From Mycobacterium sp. GA-1841 (GTDB lineage: Bacteria > Actinomycetota > Actinomycetes > Mycobacteriales > Mycobacteriaceae): a stretch of DNA of 64,000 nt. Made by a program: the position numbers and the translations under genes. Below, one piece after another: positions 43,037-53,524 of the stretch. Positions within the stretch are counted from its first letter, which is position 1. Each line of letters begins with the position of its first letter. A model generated the notes under the pieces. It was not told where the DNA came from. It saw only the letters and a program-made list of their open reading frames with translations, and made no database searches. The DNA lies in NCBI RefSeq assembly GCF_001954135.1, contig NZ_MBEQ01000029.1:58087-122086 (forward strand), written 5' to 3'.

Positions 43037-45412
43037 TCAGGCCGCCGACGTGATCCGGTAGACGTCGTAGACGCCTTCGACGTTGCGCACCACGCCCAGC
43101 AGATGCCCCAGATGTTTGGGGTCGCCCATCTCGAAGGTGAACCGGCTGATCGCCACCCGGTCGTTGGAGGTGGTCACCGAGGCCGAGAGGATGTTGACCT
43201 TCTCGTCGGCCAGCACCCGCGTCACGTCGGAGAGCAGCCGGTGCCGGTCCAGGGCCTCGACCTGGATGGCCACCAGGAACACCGACGACGGCGACGGCGC
43301 CCAGTTGACCTCGATGATGCGTTCCGACTGTTGTTGCAGCGACGCCGCATTCGTGCAGTCGGTGCGGTGCACGCTGACGCCGCCGCCGCGGGTCACGAAA
43401 CCCATGATGGTGTCGCCGGGTACCGGCGTGCAGCACTTGGCCAGTTTGGTCAGGGTGCCCGGCGCCCCGGGTACCGCGACACCGGTGTCGTCGGTGCTGC
43501 GTTGCCGCACCGGCATGGTCAACGGGGTGGACCGTTCGGCGAGTTCGTCCTCGGCCGCGTCGTCGCCACCGAACTGTGCGAGCAGACGCTGCACGACATG
43601 GCGCGCCGAGACATGCCCCTCACCGACCGCGGTGTAAAGCGCCGAGACGTCGGTGTAGCGCAGCTCGCGGGCCAGCGCCGCCACCGAATCGGCATTGATC
43701 AAGCGCTGCAACGGAAGTCCACCCCGGCGAACCTCGCGGGCGATGGCGTCCTTGCCGGATTCCAGCGCCTCCTCACGGCGCTCCTTGGCGAACCACTGGC
43801 GGATCTTGGTCTTGGCCCGCGGCGACACCACGAAGGTCTGCCAGTCGCGCGATGGTCCGGCATTGGGTGCCTTCGAGGTGAAAACCTCGACGACTTCACC
43901 GTTTTCGAGCTTGCGTTCCAGGGCGACCAACCGGCCGTTGACCCGGGCCCCGATACAGCGGTGCCCGACCTCGGTGTGCACCGCGTAGGCGAAGTCGACC
44001 GGCGTCGACCCAGTCGGCAGGTTTATCACGTCACCCTTGGGGGTGAACACGAAAATCTCTTTGACCGCAAGGTCGTACCGCAGGGACTCGAGGAATTCGC
44101 CGGGATCGGCGGCCTCCCGCTGCCAGTCGAGCAGTTGCCGCATCCACGCCATGTCGTCGATCTCGGCGGCGGCGTGACTGTGTGGAACCCCGTTGCGGCC
44201 CTTGGCTTCCTTGTAGCGCCAGTGCGCGGCGATGCCGTACTCGGCGGTGCGGTGCATGTCGCGGGTACGGATCTGCACCTCCAGCGGCTTGCCCTCGGGG
44301 CCGACGACCGTGGTGTGCAGCGACTGGTACACGCCGTAGCGCGGCTGGGCGATGTAGTCCTTGAACCGGCCCGCCATGGGCTGCCACAGCGAGTGCACGA
44401 CGCCGACGGCGGCATAGCAGTCGCGGATCTCGTCACAGAGGATCCGCACGCCCACCAGGTCGTGGATGTCGTCGAAGTCGCGGCCCTTGACGATCATCTT
44501 CTGGTAGATCGACCAATAGTGCTTGGGCCTACCCTCGACGACGGCGTTGATCTTCATGGCACTGAGCGCCACACCGATCTCGGCGCGCACCTTGGCCAGA
44601 TAGGTGTCGCGTGAGGGCGCCCGGTCGGCGACCAGCCGCACGATCTCTTCGTACTTCTTGGGATGCAGGATCGCGAACGACAGGTCCTCAAGCTCCCACT
44701 TGACCGTGGCCATACCGAGCCGATGCGCCAGCGGCGCAATGACTTCCAATGTCTCGCGGGCCTTGCGGGCCTGCTTCTCCGGTGGCAGGAACCGCATGGT
44801 GCGCATGTTGTGCAGCCGGTCGGCCACCTTGATCACCAGCACCCGGGGGTCGCGGGCCATGGCGATGATCATCTTGCGGATCGTCTCGCCCTCGGCCGCC
44901 GAGCCGAGCACCACCTTGTCCAGCTTGGTGACGCCGTCGACGAGGTGGCCCACCTCGGCGCCGAACTCGGCGGTCAGAGCCTCCAGGGTGTATCCGGTGT
45001 CCTCCACGGTGTCGTGCAGCAGGGCCGCCACGAGCGTGGTGGTGTCCATGCCGAGTTCGGCCAAGATGTTGGCCACGGCCAGCGGATGGGTGATGTAGGG
45101 ATCACCGGACTTGCGCAGTTGGTCGGAGTGACGCTGCTCGGCGACGTCGTAGGCACGCTGCAGCAACTGCAGATCGGCTTTGGGGTAGATCTCGCGATGG
45201 ACCGCGACGAGCGGCTCGAGGACCGGGTTGACCGCACTGCGCTGCGCGGTCATGCGGCGGGCCAAGCGCGCCCGCACTCGACGCGAGGCGCTGGTCTTGG
45301 CGGCCTCCGGCGATGCCGGCGCAGCGGGCGCCGGCACAGTGGGCGCCGGCAGAGGAGGAGGCGATTGCACCGCCTGGCCCGTACCCGCGTCCGTACCCGT
45401 ATCGCCGGCCAT
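43037..45412 (-). CDS. relA: bifunctional (p)ppGpp synthetase/hydrolase RelA/SpoT
   Basis: The 791-residue protein has, in order, an HD hydrolase domain ([36 protein letters not shown]), a synthetase domain ([40 protein letters not shown]), TGS ([20 protein letters not shown]), a helical region with a conserved CCTPVPGD cluster and a C-terminal ACT domain. It makes and degrades (p)ppGpp for the stringent response. ATG 45412 follows GGGAGGTGACG; an upstream in-frame start at 45427 would add five residues. It is the last gene of the yajC-secD-secF-SBP-apt-relA series. Confidence 0.97.
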   Translation of the reverse strand: MAGDTGTDAGTGQAVQSPPPLPAPTVPAPAAPASPEAAKTSASRRVRARLARRMTAQRSAVNPVLEPLVAVHREIYPKADLQLLQRAYDVAEQRHSDQLRKSGDPYITHPLAVANILAELGMDTTTLVAALLHDTVEDTGYTLEALTAEFGAEVGHLVDGVTKLDKVVLGSAAEGETIRKMIIAMARDPRVLVIKVADRLHNMRTMRFLPPEKQARKARETLEVIAPLAHRLGMATVKWELEDLSFAILHPKKYEEIVRLVADRAPSRDTYLAKVRAEIGVALSAMKINAVVEGRPKHYWSIYQKMIVKGRDFDDIHDLVGVRILCDEIRDCYAAVGVVHSLWQPMAGRFKDYIAQPRYGVYQSLHTTVVGPEGKPLEVQIRTRDMHRTAEYGIAAHWRYKEAKGRNGVPHSHAAAEIDDMAWMRQLLDWQREAADPGEFLESLRYDLAVKEIFVFTPKGDVINLPTGSTPVDFAYAVHTEVGHRCIGARVNGRLVALERKLENGEVVEVFTSKAPNAGPSRDWQTFVVSPRAKTKIRQWFAKERREEALESGKDAIAREVRRGGLPLQRLINADSVAALARELRYTDVSALYTAVGEGHVSARHVVQRLLAQFGGDDAAEDELAERSTPLTMPVRQRSTDDTGVAVPGAPGTLTKLAKCCTPVPGDTIMGFVTRGGGVSVHRTDCTNAASLQQQSERIIEVNWAPSPSSVFLVAIQVEALDRHRLLSDVTRVLADEKVNILSASVTTSNDRVAISRFTFEMGDPKHLGHLLGVVRNVEGVYDVYRITSAA

Positions 45413-45451
45413 CGTCACCTCCCGCAAGCATTCAGAATTCGAGGATATCCC

Positions 45452-45985
45452 TCACACCGTGTGCAGACTGCTGACCCGCAGGGGCGCCACGGTCGCCCGG
45501 CCGTCCAGAGCCGTGAGTTCCAACACTACGGCCGCGCTCAGGACGTTGGCCCCGCCGTCGGACAACAGCCGCGTCGCCGCAGCCAGGGTCCCACCGGTGG
45601 CCAGGACATCGTCGATGATCACAACGTTGCGTCCGGTGATGTCGATTCCGTCGGCCGGAATCTCCAGCGTCGCCGTGCCGTACTCCAGCTGATACGTCGC
45701 ACTGTGCACCGGCGGCGGCAACTTGCCCCCCTTGCGCACCGCCAGCACCCCGGTGCCCAGCCTGGTGGCCACCGCCGCGCCCAACAGGAAGCCCCGGGCA
45801 TCCAAACCGGCGATCAGATCGGCGTCGGCGGCCGTGGCCGCCAGCGCATCGGTGACCGCGGCCAGACCCTCGGCATCGGCCAGCAACGGGGTCAGATCCT
45901 TGAACTGCACGCCGGGTTCCGGGAAGTCGGGAACTTCGCGGATCAGGGTCTCGATCAGCTGCGAGATGTCGCCGGCCGTGGTCAT
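45452..45985 (-). CDS. apt: adenine phosphoribosyltransferase
   Basis: The 177-residue protein has [49 protein letters not shown] and the PRPP-binding [20 protein letters not shown], all typical of APRT. It salvages adenine to AMP. The ATG at 45985 overlaps the lipoprotein stop by 4 bp, and relA follows 39 bp downstream, so purine salvage and the stringent-response enzyme share a message, as in M. tuberculosis. Confidence 0.96.
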   Translation of the reverse strand: MTTAGDISQLIETLIREVPDFPEPGVQFKDLTPLLADAEGLAAVTDALAATAADADLIAGLDARGFLLGAAVATRLGTGVLAVRKGGKLPPPVHSATYQLEYGTATLEIPADGIDITGRNVVIIDDVLATGGTLAAATRLLSDGGANVLSAAVVLELTALDGRATVAPLRVSSLHTV

Positions 45986-47643
45986 GTCGACAGTTTCCAG
46001 CGGTCCATGTTCCAGCCTGCGCCCCATCTGGTCGGGTTGTTGCTCACGGCGTACATCTTGTTCGACGTCAGCACGGTGCGCTGCTGGCGGTACAGCGGCA
46101 GCGTCGGCATGTCGCCCCACAGGATCGGCGCACCCTCTCCCACCAGCCGGGCCAACTCCTTCGGATCGGTGGTGACGGCCTGCGCGTCGATGATGCCGTC
46201 GATCCGTTCGTTGGAGTAGTTGGGCAGGTTGTTGCCGTTGCCGGTGTGGAACGCGTAGGCGTCGATCGCCGAGGAGCCCGACGATCCACTGCCCGCGGCG
46301 CCCCCGGTGCCGGCCAACAACGCATCGAACTCGTTGTTGCGCAGGGCCACCGGGCCGGCCGTGGGCGACGCGGCGTCCTCTACCTTGATGCCGGCCGCGG
46401 CGCACGATTTCGCGATCGCACCGACCGTGGCCGCCAGCCTGGCGTTGGGTGTCTGGTAGCCGATGCGCACGGTCAACGGCTTGTTGTTGAGCGCGGCACG
46501 CGCTGCATCGGGATTGGCCACGGCGAATTGACCGGCCTCACCGGTGTTTTCGGCCGCGCTGAACGCGTCGTCGGCGACCGGGCTCAGGCGCGAGTTGATG
46601 ATCGGGGCACCGGCGTTGCGAGCGATCACGTCACGGGGCGTGCACAGGGCCACCGCGCGGCGGGCCGGCGGCCCCGCCAACGGACCGGACGGCGCGAAGA
46701 TCAACTGTTCGACCCCGGCCGAGGGACTCTCCATGCTGACGTAGTCGTCGGGCAGGTTGAGCAGGCCCGACGACCCGGACTCGATGTCGACGACGTCGTA
46801 GGCGCCTTCGTTGACCCGATCTTGGATGTCGGCTCCGCGCGGCCACACCTCGATCCGCTTGGTGATCGGCGGAGTGCCCCACCACTTGTCGTTGGCCACC
46901 AGAACCACCGCACCGTCCTGCGTGACCGAGTCGATCCGGTAGGGCCCCGAGGACGGGAACCGTTTGAGATCCAGGTCGGGTTTGAGGTCCCAGATGGTGT
47001 TCCACGCGTCGGCGATCTTGGCGATGGTGGGCTGGTCGCCGGTCTGCAGCGCGCTCGTCACTCCCCCGTCGCCCAGCCCCAGCTCGTCGGCGATGACGTG
47101 GGCGGGCATCAGGGAGGTCGCCGCGAACAGGTGGCCGTAATCGAGGAAGCCGCGGTCCTGGGCGAAGGACACCCTGGCCCGTTTCTGGCCGGGCGCGCAT
47201 TCCACCGACCCGATGTCGCGGTAGCCCGCTCGGCTGGCGGCGTCGAATCCCGGGAACCGACCCGATTGCGCGCCCCAGGCCAGCACCATGTCGTCACAGG
47301 TGATCGGCTTGCCGTCGGAATAGACCGCCTTGTCGCTGATCACGTAATCGAGCACCAGCGGAGCCCGGCCCACGACCGACACCGCGCCGAAATCGTTGTC
47401 GGCGACGACCTGGCCCTCCGGGCCGTGATAGGCGAAACCGGTGAGGGCGCGGGCGAACGCCTGGGGGCCCGCCGAGGCAGCACCGGCCACCGTGTTGGTG
47501 TTGTAGGTCGTCAGTGTGCCGTCGACGGCGTAGTCGATCTCGTCAGCCGAACTGCCCGAGCATGCCACCAGCCCCGAACCGCCGACCAGGGCCAGCGTCA
47601 CCGCCGCCGCGACCGTCCGGGCCCGGACCCGCCACTGCACCAT
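45982..47643 (-). CDS. family 5 extracellular solute-binding lipoprotein (Rv2585c type)
   Basis: The 553-residue protein has a lipoprotein signal: [20 protein letters not shown] with a lipobox ending at Cys28, then a DppA/OppA-like fold ([38 protein letters not shown]-like [40 protein letters not shown]). No permease or ATPase genes are nearby, so it may serve a distant peptide transporter or have a different role. It is placed between secF and apt and coupled to apt by ATGA. Confidence 0.9.
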   Translation of the reverse strand: MVQWRVRARTVAAAVTLALVGGSGLVACSGSSADEIDYAVDGTLTTYNTNTVAGAASAGPQAFARALTGFAYHGPEGQVVADNDFGAVSVVGRAPLVLDYVISDKAVYSDGKPITCDDMVLAWGAQSGRFPGFDAASRAGYRDIGSVECAPGQKRARVSFAQDRGFLDYGHLFAATSLMPAHVIADELGLGDGGVTSALQTGDQPTIAKIADAWNTIWDLKPDLDLKRFPSSGPYRIDSVTQDGAVVLVANDKWWGTPPITKRIEVWPRGADIQDRVNEGAYDVVDIESGSSGLLNLPDDYVSMESPSAGVEQLIFAPSGPLAGPPARRAVALCTPRDVIARNAGAPIINSRLSPVADDAFSAAENTGEAGQFAVANPDAARAALNNKPLTVRIGYQTPNARLAATVGAIAKSCAAAGIKVEDAASPTAGPVALRNNEFDALLAGTGGAAGSGSSGSSAIDAYAFHTGNGNNLPNYSNERIDGIIDAQAVTTDPKELARLVGEGAPILWGDMPTLPLYRQQRTVLTSNKMYAVSNNPTRWGAGWNMDRWKLST

Positions 47644-47648
47644 CGGGT

Positions 47649-48953
47649 TTACCGCCGGGTGTTCCGCTTACCCGACGGACGGCCGGTCCGCGAGGCCGGA
47701 CGTGCGCCGGGCGCCGGCTTGTCCGGTGCCGGTTCGGCCGCCACCGAGGCCGATACGGTCTCGGTCTCGGTGGACTCCGCATCAGCGGCGTCCTTGCCTG
47801 TCGACGCCTTGGCGCCCTTTTCCCGACGGTTGAGCACCTTCTGGGTGTGCTTGCGCACCAGTTCGGTCCGCTCACGCAACGACACCAGCAGCGGCGTGGC
47901 GAAGTAGATCGACGAGTACGTGCCGACGATGACGCCGACCAGCTGGACCAGCGCCAGGTCCATCAGGGTGCCCACGCCGAGCAGCCACACCGCGACCACC
48001 ATCAGCGCGATGATCGGCAGCACCGAGATGAGGCTGGTGTTGATCGAGCGCATGAAGGTCTGGTTCACCGCGAGGTTGGCCTGTTCGGCGAAGGTCCGCC
48101 GGGTGGTGTGCTCGAAGCCGTGGGTGTTCTCCTCGACCTTGTCGAACACGATGACGGTGTCGTACAGCGAGAAGCCCAGGATCGTCAGCAGGCCGATGAC
48201 AGTGGCCGGGGTGACCTCGAACCCGACCAGCGAGTAGACACCGGCGGTCACGACGAGGTCGAAGACCAGGGTGGCCATCGCGGCCATCGCCATGTACCGC
48301 TCATAGCGCCACGCGATGTAGATGGAAGCCAACACCAGGAAGATCACCAGCGCGATCAAGGCCTTCTGGGTGATCTGGCCGCCCCAGGTCTCCGACACTG
48401 CCGAGTCGCTGATCACCTGCTTGCTCGGCTGGCCGTCACTGCCCTTGGGGTGGAACGCCTCGAACAGCGCAGTGCGCAGCTTCTCGGTCTCGTCGTTGGT
48501 CAACGTTTCCGAGCGGATCTGCACGGTCGCCGAGTCGCCGCTGCCGACCAGCACGACGGACTCGGGCGCCCGGTTGATGGTCTTGTTGAAGACGTCTTCG
48601 ACCTGTTGGACCGTGACGGTTCCCGCGGAACCGGCCGACGGCATCGAGACCTTGGTCCCGCCTTCGAAGTCGATGCCGAAGGTGAATCCGCGCAACACCA
48701 TGCTGGCGAGCGCGATCGCCACGATGACGCCGCTGACCAGGTACCACAGTTTGCGGCGACCGATGACCTCGAAGGCCCCGGTACCGGTGTAGAGCCGGAC
48801 GAAGAACCCGTGCTTGGGCAGGGCAGCCGACGTGGATTCGAGGCTGGATGCCTCCACCGCGCTGGTCGTGACGTCCTCGGCGGCAGTGTCTTCGGAGATC
48901 TTGGTGTCCTCGGAGATTTTGTTCTCGTCGGAGGTCTTGTTCTCTGTAGCCAT
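47649..48953 (-). CDS. secF: protein translocase subunit SecF
   Basis: The 434-residue protein has an N-terminal acidic extension (about 55 residues, TSDENKISEDTKISEDTAAE), then LYTGTGAFEVIGRRKLWYLV, the SecF hallmark FGIDFEGGTKVSMP in the first periplasmic loop, five further helices with VIGLLTILGFSLYDTVIVFD KVEEN, and a basic C-terminal tail. With SecD it uses the proton gradient to pull exported proteins through SecYEG. It follows secD by 3 bp and precedes the SBP lipoprotein by 5 bp. Confidence 0.97.
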   Translation of the reverse strand: MATENKTSDENKISEDTKISEDTAAEDVTTSAVEASSLESTSAALPKHGFFVRLYTGTGAFEVIGRRKLWYLVSGVIVAIALASMVLRGFTFGIDFEGGTKVSMPSAGSAGTVTVQQVEDVFNKTINRAPESVVLVGSGDSATVQIRSETLTNDETEKLRTALFEAFHPKGSDGQPSKQVISDSAVSETWGGQITQKALIALVIFLVLASIYIAWRYERYMAMAAMATLVFDLVVTAGVYSLVGFEVTPATVIGLLTILGFSLYDTVIVFDKVEENTHGFEHTTRRTFAEQANLAVNQTFMRSINTSLISVLPIIALMVVAVWLLGVGTLMDLALVQLVGVIVGTYSSIYFATPLLVSLRERTELVRKHTQKVLNRREKGAKASTGKDAADAESTETETVSASVAAEPAPDKPAPGARPASRTGRPSGKRNTRR

Positions 48954-48956
48954 GTG

Positions 48957-50741
48957 TTATCCCCGTCCCGCAGTCGCATGCGAAGCCGCCCGGCGTTCCC
49001 GCGCGATCTGCTGGACCGCGCCGAGACCGTTGAGGGCAGGTTTGGCCATCGTCGGGGACTTGGACGCCAGGTAGACCAGCGGCCAGGTCACCAGGAACAC
49101 CACCACGACGTCGAGGATCGTGGTCAACCCCAAGGTGAAGGCGAAGCCCTTGACCTGGCCGATGGCCAGCGCGTAGAGCACCGCGGCAGCCAAGAACGTC
49201 ACAGCGTTGCCGGACACGATCGTCTTACGGGCGCGTGCCCAGCCTCGGGGCACCGCCGACCGGAAGGACCGGCCTTCACGAATCTCGTCCTTGATGCGTT
49301 CGAAGAACACCACAAAAGAGTCTGCGGTGGTGCCGATACCGATGATCAGACCGGCGATACCGGCCAGGTCAAGCGTGTAGCCGATATACCTGCCGAGCAA
49401 CACGAGGATCGCGAAAACCATTGCGCCGGCGGCAACCAGCGACAACGCCACCAACAGGCCCAGCACGCGGTAGTACAGCAGCGAGTACAGCAGGACCGCG
49501 GCCAGACCGACGGCACCGGCGATCAGGCCGGCTCGCAACGAGGACAGACCGAGGGTCGCCGACACTGTCTCGGCCTCCGACGATTCGAAGGACAACGGCA
49601 GCGAGCCGTACTTGAGCACGTTGGCCAGTTCCTTGGCGGTGTCCGAATTGAACTGGCCCGTGATCTGGGTGTTCCCGCCAGGGATGGCCTCGCGGATCTC
49701 CGGTGCGCTGACCACCTGCGAGTCGAGCGTGAACGCGGTCTGCGTGCCCACGTTCGCCGCGGTGAAGTCCGACCAGGTCTTGGCTCCGCCGCTCTTGAAC
49801 GTGACATCGACGACGTACTGGCCCTGCTGCTGGTTCAGGCCAGAGGTGGCGTCGGCGATCTCCTCGCCGCTCATGATCGAGGGGCTCAGCAAGTAGACCG
49901 TCTGCCCGTCGGTGGAGCACGTCACGAGAGGCAACTTCGGATCGTCGTTGCCGGCCAGCACGTCGTCCTTGTCGCAGTTCTGGGCGCGCTCCATGATCGC
50001 CTGGATCTGCATCATGGGGTTGGTGCTCTGGCGAATCGTCTTCGCAAGCGTGATCAACGCAGCGCGGGTCTGCGCTTCGTCAGGCTGTGCCGGGGCGCCG
50101 GGACCCGGGGCGCCGGGAGCCGGGGGCGCCGGAGCCGGAGCTGGGGTGGGCTCCCCCGGCGTCGGTGCCGGTTCCTGCGGATAGGGCCGGGGCTGCGGTG
50201 CGGGAGCAGGCTCACCGGGAGCAGGCTCTCCGACTGGCGGTGCGACGGGCTCACCGGCCGGCGCACCGGGAAGCCCTGGCAGCGCGCCCGGTGCTCCGGG
50301 TGCTGCCGGCGCTCCGGGTGCCGCTGGTCCGCCCTGGGCGGTGAGCTGCTTGAGCTGCTGGACGGGTATTGCGCGGGCAACGGGCCGGATGTACAGCCGG
50401 GCGGTCTGGCCCAGGTTGCGGGCCTCGTTGCCGTCGTTGCCGGGCACGGTGATCACCAGGTTGTCGCCGTCGATGACGACCTCGGAGCCCGAAACGCCGA
50501 GACCGTCGACGCGGGCACTGATGATCTGTTGGGCCTGGTTGAGGGCCTCTCTGGTGGGCGTAGAGCCGTCCGGGGTGCGCGCTGTCAGCGTCACCCGGGT
50601 ACCGCCCTGCAGGTCGATGCCCAGTTTGGGCTTGGCCTGCTTGTCGCCGGTGAGGAACACCAGCAGATAAACGCCGATCAGAAGGACCAGGAAAAGCGTC
50701 AGGTAGCGGGCAGGATGCACCGGCGCCGAAGACGATGCCAC
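48957..50741 (-). CDS. secD: protein translocase subunit SecD
   Basis: The 594-residue protein begins with a helix ([20 protein letters not shown]), then [20 protein letters not shown], the SecD signature, a large extracytoplasmic P1 domain and five C-terminal helices with [20 protein letters not shown] and [19 protein letters not shown]. Within P1 lies a Pro/Ala/Gly-rich insertion of about 85 residues (roughly 135-220) that most bacterial SecD proteins lack. It works with SecF in Sec export. Upstream is yajC, 72 bp away. Confidence 0.97.
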   Translation of the reverse strand: MASSSAPVHPARYLTLFLVLLIGVYLLVFLTGDKQAKPKLGIDLQGGTRVTLTARTPDGSTPTREALNQAQQIISARVDGLGVSGSEVVIDGDNLVITVPGNDGNEARNLGQTARLYIRPVARAIPVQQLKQLTAQGGPAAPGAPAAPGAPGALPGLPGAPAGEPVAPPVGEPAPGEPAPAPQPRPYPQEPAPTPGEPTPAPAPAPPAPGAPGPGAPAQPDEAQTRAALITLAKTIRQSTNPMMQIQAIMERAQNCDKDDVLAGNDDPKLPLVTCSTDGQTVYLLSPSIMSGEEIADATSGLNQQQGQYVVDVTFKSGGAKTWSDFTAANVGTQTAFTLDSQVVSAPEIREAIPGGNTQITGQFNSDTAKELANVLKYGSLPLSFESSEAETVSATLGLSSLRAGLIAGAVGLAAVLLYSLLYYRVLGLLVALSLVAAGAMVFAILVLLGRYIGYTLDLAGIAGLIIGIGTTADSFVVFFERIKDEIREGRSFRSAVPRGWARARKTIVSGNAVTFLAAAVLYALAIGQVKGFAFTLGLTTILDVVVVFLVTWPLVYLASKSPTMAKPALNGLGAVQQIARERRAASHATAGRG

Positions 50742-50813
50742 GTTGCTAGGGTCTCCTCGAGATCAGTTCGTCAGCACCGCAAAGGGTACGTGCTTGGCCT
50801 GGGTGCTCAGCTG

Positions 50814-51155
50814 TCAGTCTTTCTTGAGACCGTCGGTGTCGGTGACACCGGTGCTCTCGGTCAATTCGGTCGCGCCGGATTCGCTTTCATCCTCGGTGTC
50901 CTCCTCGATGCGGTCGCGCACGGCGAGCTTCATCCAGGTGGTGATGACACCGGGGGCGATCTCCAGGTCGACATTGTCGTCGGTGATACCGGTGATCGTG
51001 CCCTGCAGACCCGAGGTGGTGTGGATGCGGTCCCCGATCTGCAGCGAATTGTGCAGGTCGATCGTCGCCTGCATGGCCTTGCGCTGACGACGCGACGCAA
51101 AGAACATAAATGCGCCCATGACGATCAGCAGGGGCAGGAAAATGACGAGATCCAT
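50814..51155 (-). CDS. yajC: preprotein translocase subunit YajC
   Basis: The 113-residue protein has one N-terminal helix (MDLVIFLPLLIVMGAFMFFA) followed by SRRQRKAMQATIDLHNSLQI, GDRIHTTSGLQGTITGITDD and an acidic tail, the standard YajC form. It associates with SecDF in the Sec translocon. It is the first gene of the minus-strand series and diverges from gabT. Confidence 0.95.
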   Translation of the reverse strand: MDLVIFLPLLIVMGAFMFFASRRQRKAMQATIDLHNSLQIGDRIHTTSGLQGTITGITDDNVDLEIAPGVITTWMKLAVRDRIEEDTEDESESGATELTESTGVTDTDGLKKD

Positions 51156-51326
51156 GTCAACAATGTCTTTCGTGTCGGGTCAGAAGTCAGGGCGACCGAG
51201 GCCACGATACCGCCGTCGACCCGCGCCACCCCATTCGCCGCCGATTGGCAGGCCTGACGACTAGGCTCGTACCGCACTCCTTCCGGCATCGTCGATGAGT
51301 ATGCCGATGAGTATCAGGAGGCCGAG

Positions 51327-52667
51327 TTGAGCCACCCCGAGCAGAGCCGCCACCTCGCGACAGCGATTCCCGGCCCCAAATCCCAGGCACTGATCGATCG
51401 CAAGAACACCGCCGTGGCTCGCGGCGTGGGCACCACCATGCCGGTCTATGCCGCCCGGGCCGGCGGCGGCATCGTCGAGGACGTCGACGGCAACCGACTC
51501 ATCGACCTGGGCTCCGGCATCGCGGTCACCACCGTCGGCAATTCCGCGCCGCGGGTGGTCGGGGCGGTCACCGCGCAGACGGCCGAGTTCACCCACACCT
51601 GCTTCATGGTGACGCCCTACGAGGGATATGTGGCGGTCTGCGAACACCTCAACCGGCTGACCCCGGTCCGCGGCGACAAGCGGTCGGCATTGTTCAACTC
51701 CGGGTCGGAAGCCGTCGAGAATGCCGTCAAGATCGCCCGCTCCCACACCCACCGCTCCGCAGTCGTCGCTTTCGACCACGCCTATCACGGCCGCACGAAC
51801 CTCACGATGGCGCTGACGGCCAAAGCCATGCCCTACAAGCACGGGTTCGGCCCGTTCGCACCCGACATCTACCGGGCGCCGCTGTCCTATCCGTTCCGTG
51901 ACGCCGAGTTCGGCAAGGACCTGGCCACCGATGGTGCGCTGGCCGCCAGGCGGGCCATCGACGTGATGGAGAAACAGATCGGTGCGGACAACCTGGCCGC
52001 AGTCATCATCGAGCCGATCCAGGGCGAGGGCGGGTTCATCGTGCCGGCCGAGGGCTTTCTACCCGCCCTGCTGGACTGGTGCCGCGACAACAACGTGGTG
52101 TTCATCGCCGACGAAGTGCAGACCGGGTTCGCCCGCACCGGCGCCATGTTCGCGTGCGAACACGAGGGCATCGACCCCGATCTGATCGTCACCGCGAAGG
52201 GCATCGCCGACGGCCTGCCGCTGTCCGCGGTGACCGGGCGCGCCGAGATCATGGACGCTCCGCATGTCTCGGGCCTCGGCGGGACCTACGGCGGCAATCC
52301 GATCGCGTGCGCGGCGGCGCTGGCCACCATCGAGACGATCGAGGCCGAGGGTCTGATCTCCCGTGCTCGGCAGATCGAAGCGTTGATGAAGGATCGCCTG
52401 GGCCGTCTGCAGGCCGAGGACGACCGGATCGGCGACGTACGGGGCCGAGGCGCGATGATCGCCGTCGAACTGGTCACGTCCGGCACTATCACCCCCGCCC
52501 CGGAGCTGACCAAAGCACTGTGCGCCGGTGCCCACGAGGCGGGGGTGATAGTGCTGTCCTGCGGCACGTACGGCAACGTGCTGCGCTTCCTGCCGCCGTT
52601 GACGATCAGCGACGAGTTGCTCATCGAGGGGCTCGATGTGCTCGAGCTGATCCTGCGCGACCTGTGA
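51327..52667 (+). CDS. gabT: 4-aminobutyrate aminotransferase
   Basis: The 446-residue protein is a class III PLP aminotransferase: GVGTTMPVYAARAGGGIVED, LFNSGSEAVENAVKIARSHT, AVVAFDHAYHGRTNLTMALT, FIADEVQTGFARTGAMFA and the Schiff-base lysine in IVTAKGIADGLPLSAVTG. GabT converts 4-aminobutyrate and 2-oxoglutarate to succinate semialdehyde and glutamate. TTG 51327 is chosen because AGGAGG lies just upstream. The position next to yajC-secD and car/fadD9 matches Rv2589. Confidence 0.93.
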   Translation: MSHPEQSRHLATAIPGPKSQALIDRKNTAVARGVGTTMPVYAARAGGGIVEDVDGNRLIDLGSGIAVTTVGNSAPRVVGAVTAQTAEFTHTCFMVTPYEGYVAVCEHLNRLTPVRGDKRSALFNSGSEAVENAVKIARSHTHRSAVVAFDHAYHGRTNLTMALTAKAMPYKHGFGPFAPDIYRAPLSYPFRDAEFGKDLATDGALAARRAIDVMEKQIGADNLAAVIIEPIQGEGGFIVPAEGFLPALLDWCRDNNVVFIADEVQTGFARTGAMFACEHEGIDPDLIVTAKGIADGLPLSAVTGRAEIMDAPHVSGLGGTYGGNPIACAAALATIETIEAEGLISRARQIEALMKDRLGRLQAEDDRIGDVRGRGAMIAVELVTSGTITPAPELTKALCAGAHEAGVIVLSCGTYGNVLRFLPPLTISDELLIEGLDVLELILRDL

Positions 52668-52671
52668 AGCG

Positions 52672-53295
52672 CTAGTGCGCGTGGGTGTGCCGACGGCCGA
52701 ACATTCCGCCCCAGTGCCGGCGCTCACGCCCTGCGGGGACGACCTCCGTCGGCTGTGCATCGGCAACCGCGACGGGCTCGGTCGACGTCGTCGTGGCGAC
52801 GGGGCGACGCGCGTACTCGACGTCACGCAGACTGCGGACCGACAACCGACCGACCGCCATGGCACCCAGCAACACGATGAGCGCGCCGAGGCCGGAGAAG
52901 TAGGCCAGTTCCAACGACACCCGCTTGGCGTCGGTCACGGCGATCGGCATCCCGGCGTCGCCGATGCCCAACGGTCCGGCGAGCGCGCGGCCGATCACGA
53001 ACCACGCTCCGCCCAAGACGGCCAGCCATGCGCCGAAATGCGCCGTGGCCCGGTTACCCGAAACCAGCAGGAGCAGGCCACCCAGCGCCGTCACAGCGCC
53101 CGGAAGCACCTCCAACCAGCCACGCGCCGACGTCCACACCCAGGCTTGGTCCGGGGTGAAGGCGAAGTCGAAGTATGGCCCGATGAACGGGATCAATGCA
53201 CCCCAGAGTCCCAGCAGGACCAGCAAAAGGCCGCTGGCGGCGCCGCGACTGCGCCGCATCCGTAGGCGCGAGCCGCGGGTATCGATTTCGGTCAT
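52672..53295 (-). CDS. four-helix membrane protein of unknown function
   Basis: The 207-residue protein has helices at AASGLLLVLLGLWGALIPFI, WLEVLPGAVTALGGLLLLVS, HFGAWLAVLGGAWFVIGRAL and LAYFSGLGALIVLLGAMAVG, with a cytoplasmic tail ending in a basic/His segment (RRHWGGMFGRRHTHAH). The layout and the PFIGPYFDFAFTPDQAW loop are common in mycobacterial and other actinobacterial membrane proteins without known role. AAAGGAGG precedes ATG 53295. The gene converges with gabT (4-bp gap) and diverges from the first carboxylic acid reductase gene. Confidence 0.75.
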   Translation of the reverse strand: MTEIDTRGSRLRMRRSRGAASGLLLVLLGLWGALIPFIGPYFDFAFTPDQAWVWTSARGWLEVLPGAVTALGGLLLLVSGNRATAHFGAWLAVLGGAWFVIGRALAGPLGIGDAGMPIAVTDAKRVSLELAYFSGLGALIVLLGAMAVGRLSVRSLRDVEYARRPVATTTSTEPVAVADAQPTEVVPAGRERRHWGGMFGRRHTHAH

Positions 53296-53421
53296 GATGC
53301 CTCCTTTGACACCCCGGTGGGTACCCCGCCGACAGCAGACGTAACGCATCGGCCGGCGCTTAGCTTCACGCCGCTGCCCGCGGACCGGAACGATCGAACT
53401 CACAGCACATTGACAGCTCCA

Positions 53422-53478
53422 GAGCTGGTTTTTCGGAAATAAGTTTAGCTTCACTAACGTAGTAGTTCGGTAGCGCAA
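53422..53478 (+). promoter_or_regulatory. duplicated promoter/operator region of the first carboxylic acid reductase gene
   Basis: This region is alignable with 57077-57134 in front of the second reductase. Both share GAGCTGG, an A/T-rich stretch, TTAG....ACTAA and the identical core ACTAACGTAGTA (53453-53464). Here the core dyad is ACTA-ACG-TAGT. A TTGACA lies at 53410-53415, but no well-spaced -10 is evident. Confidence 0.65.
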
Positions 53479-53524
53479 CGTCGCGCGGGTGATTATTCAG
53501 CTATTTGCGAAGAGGGAATTTTTG

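Noticed and set aside
47514..51257. Plus-strand open frame of 1247 codons
   Set aside because: It runs antisense across secF, secD and yajC, is composed of His/Arg/Asp/Gly-rich shadow sequence and has no promoter or ribosome site.
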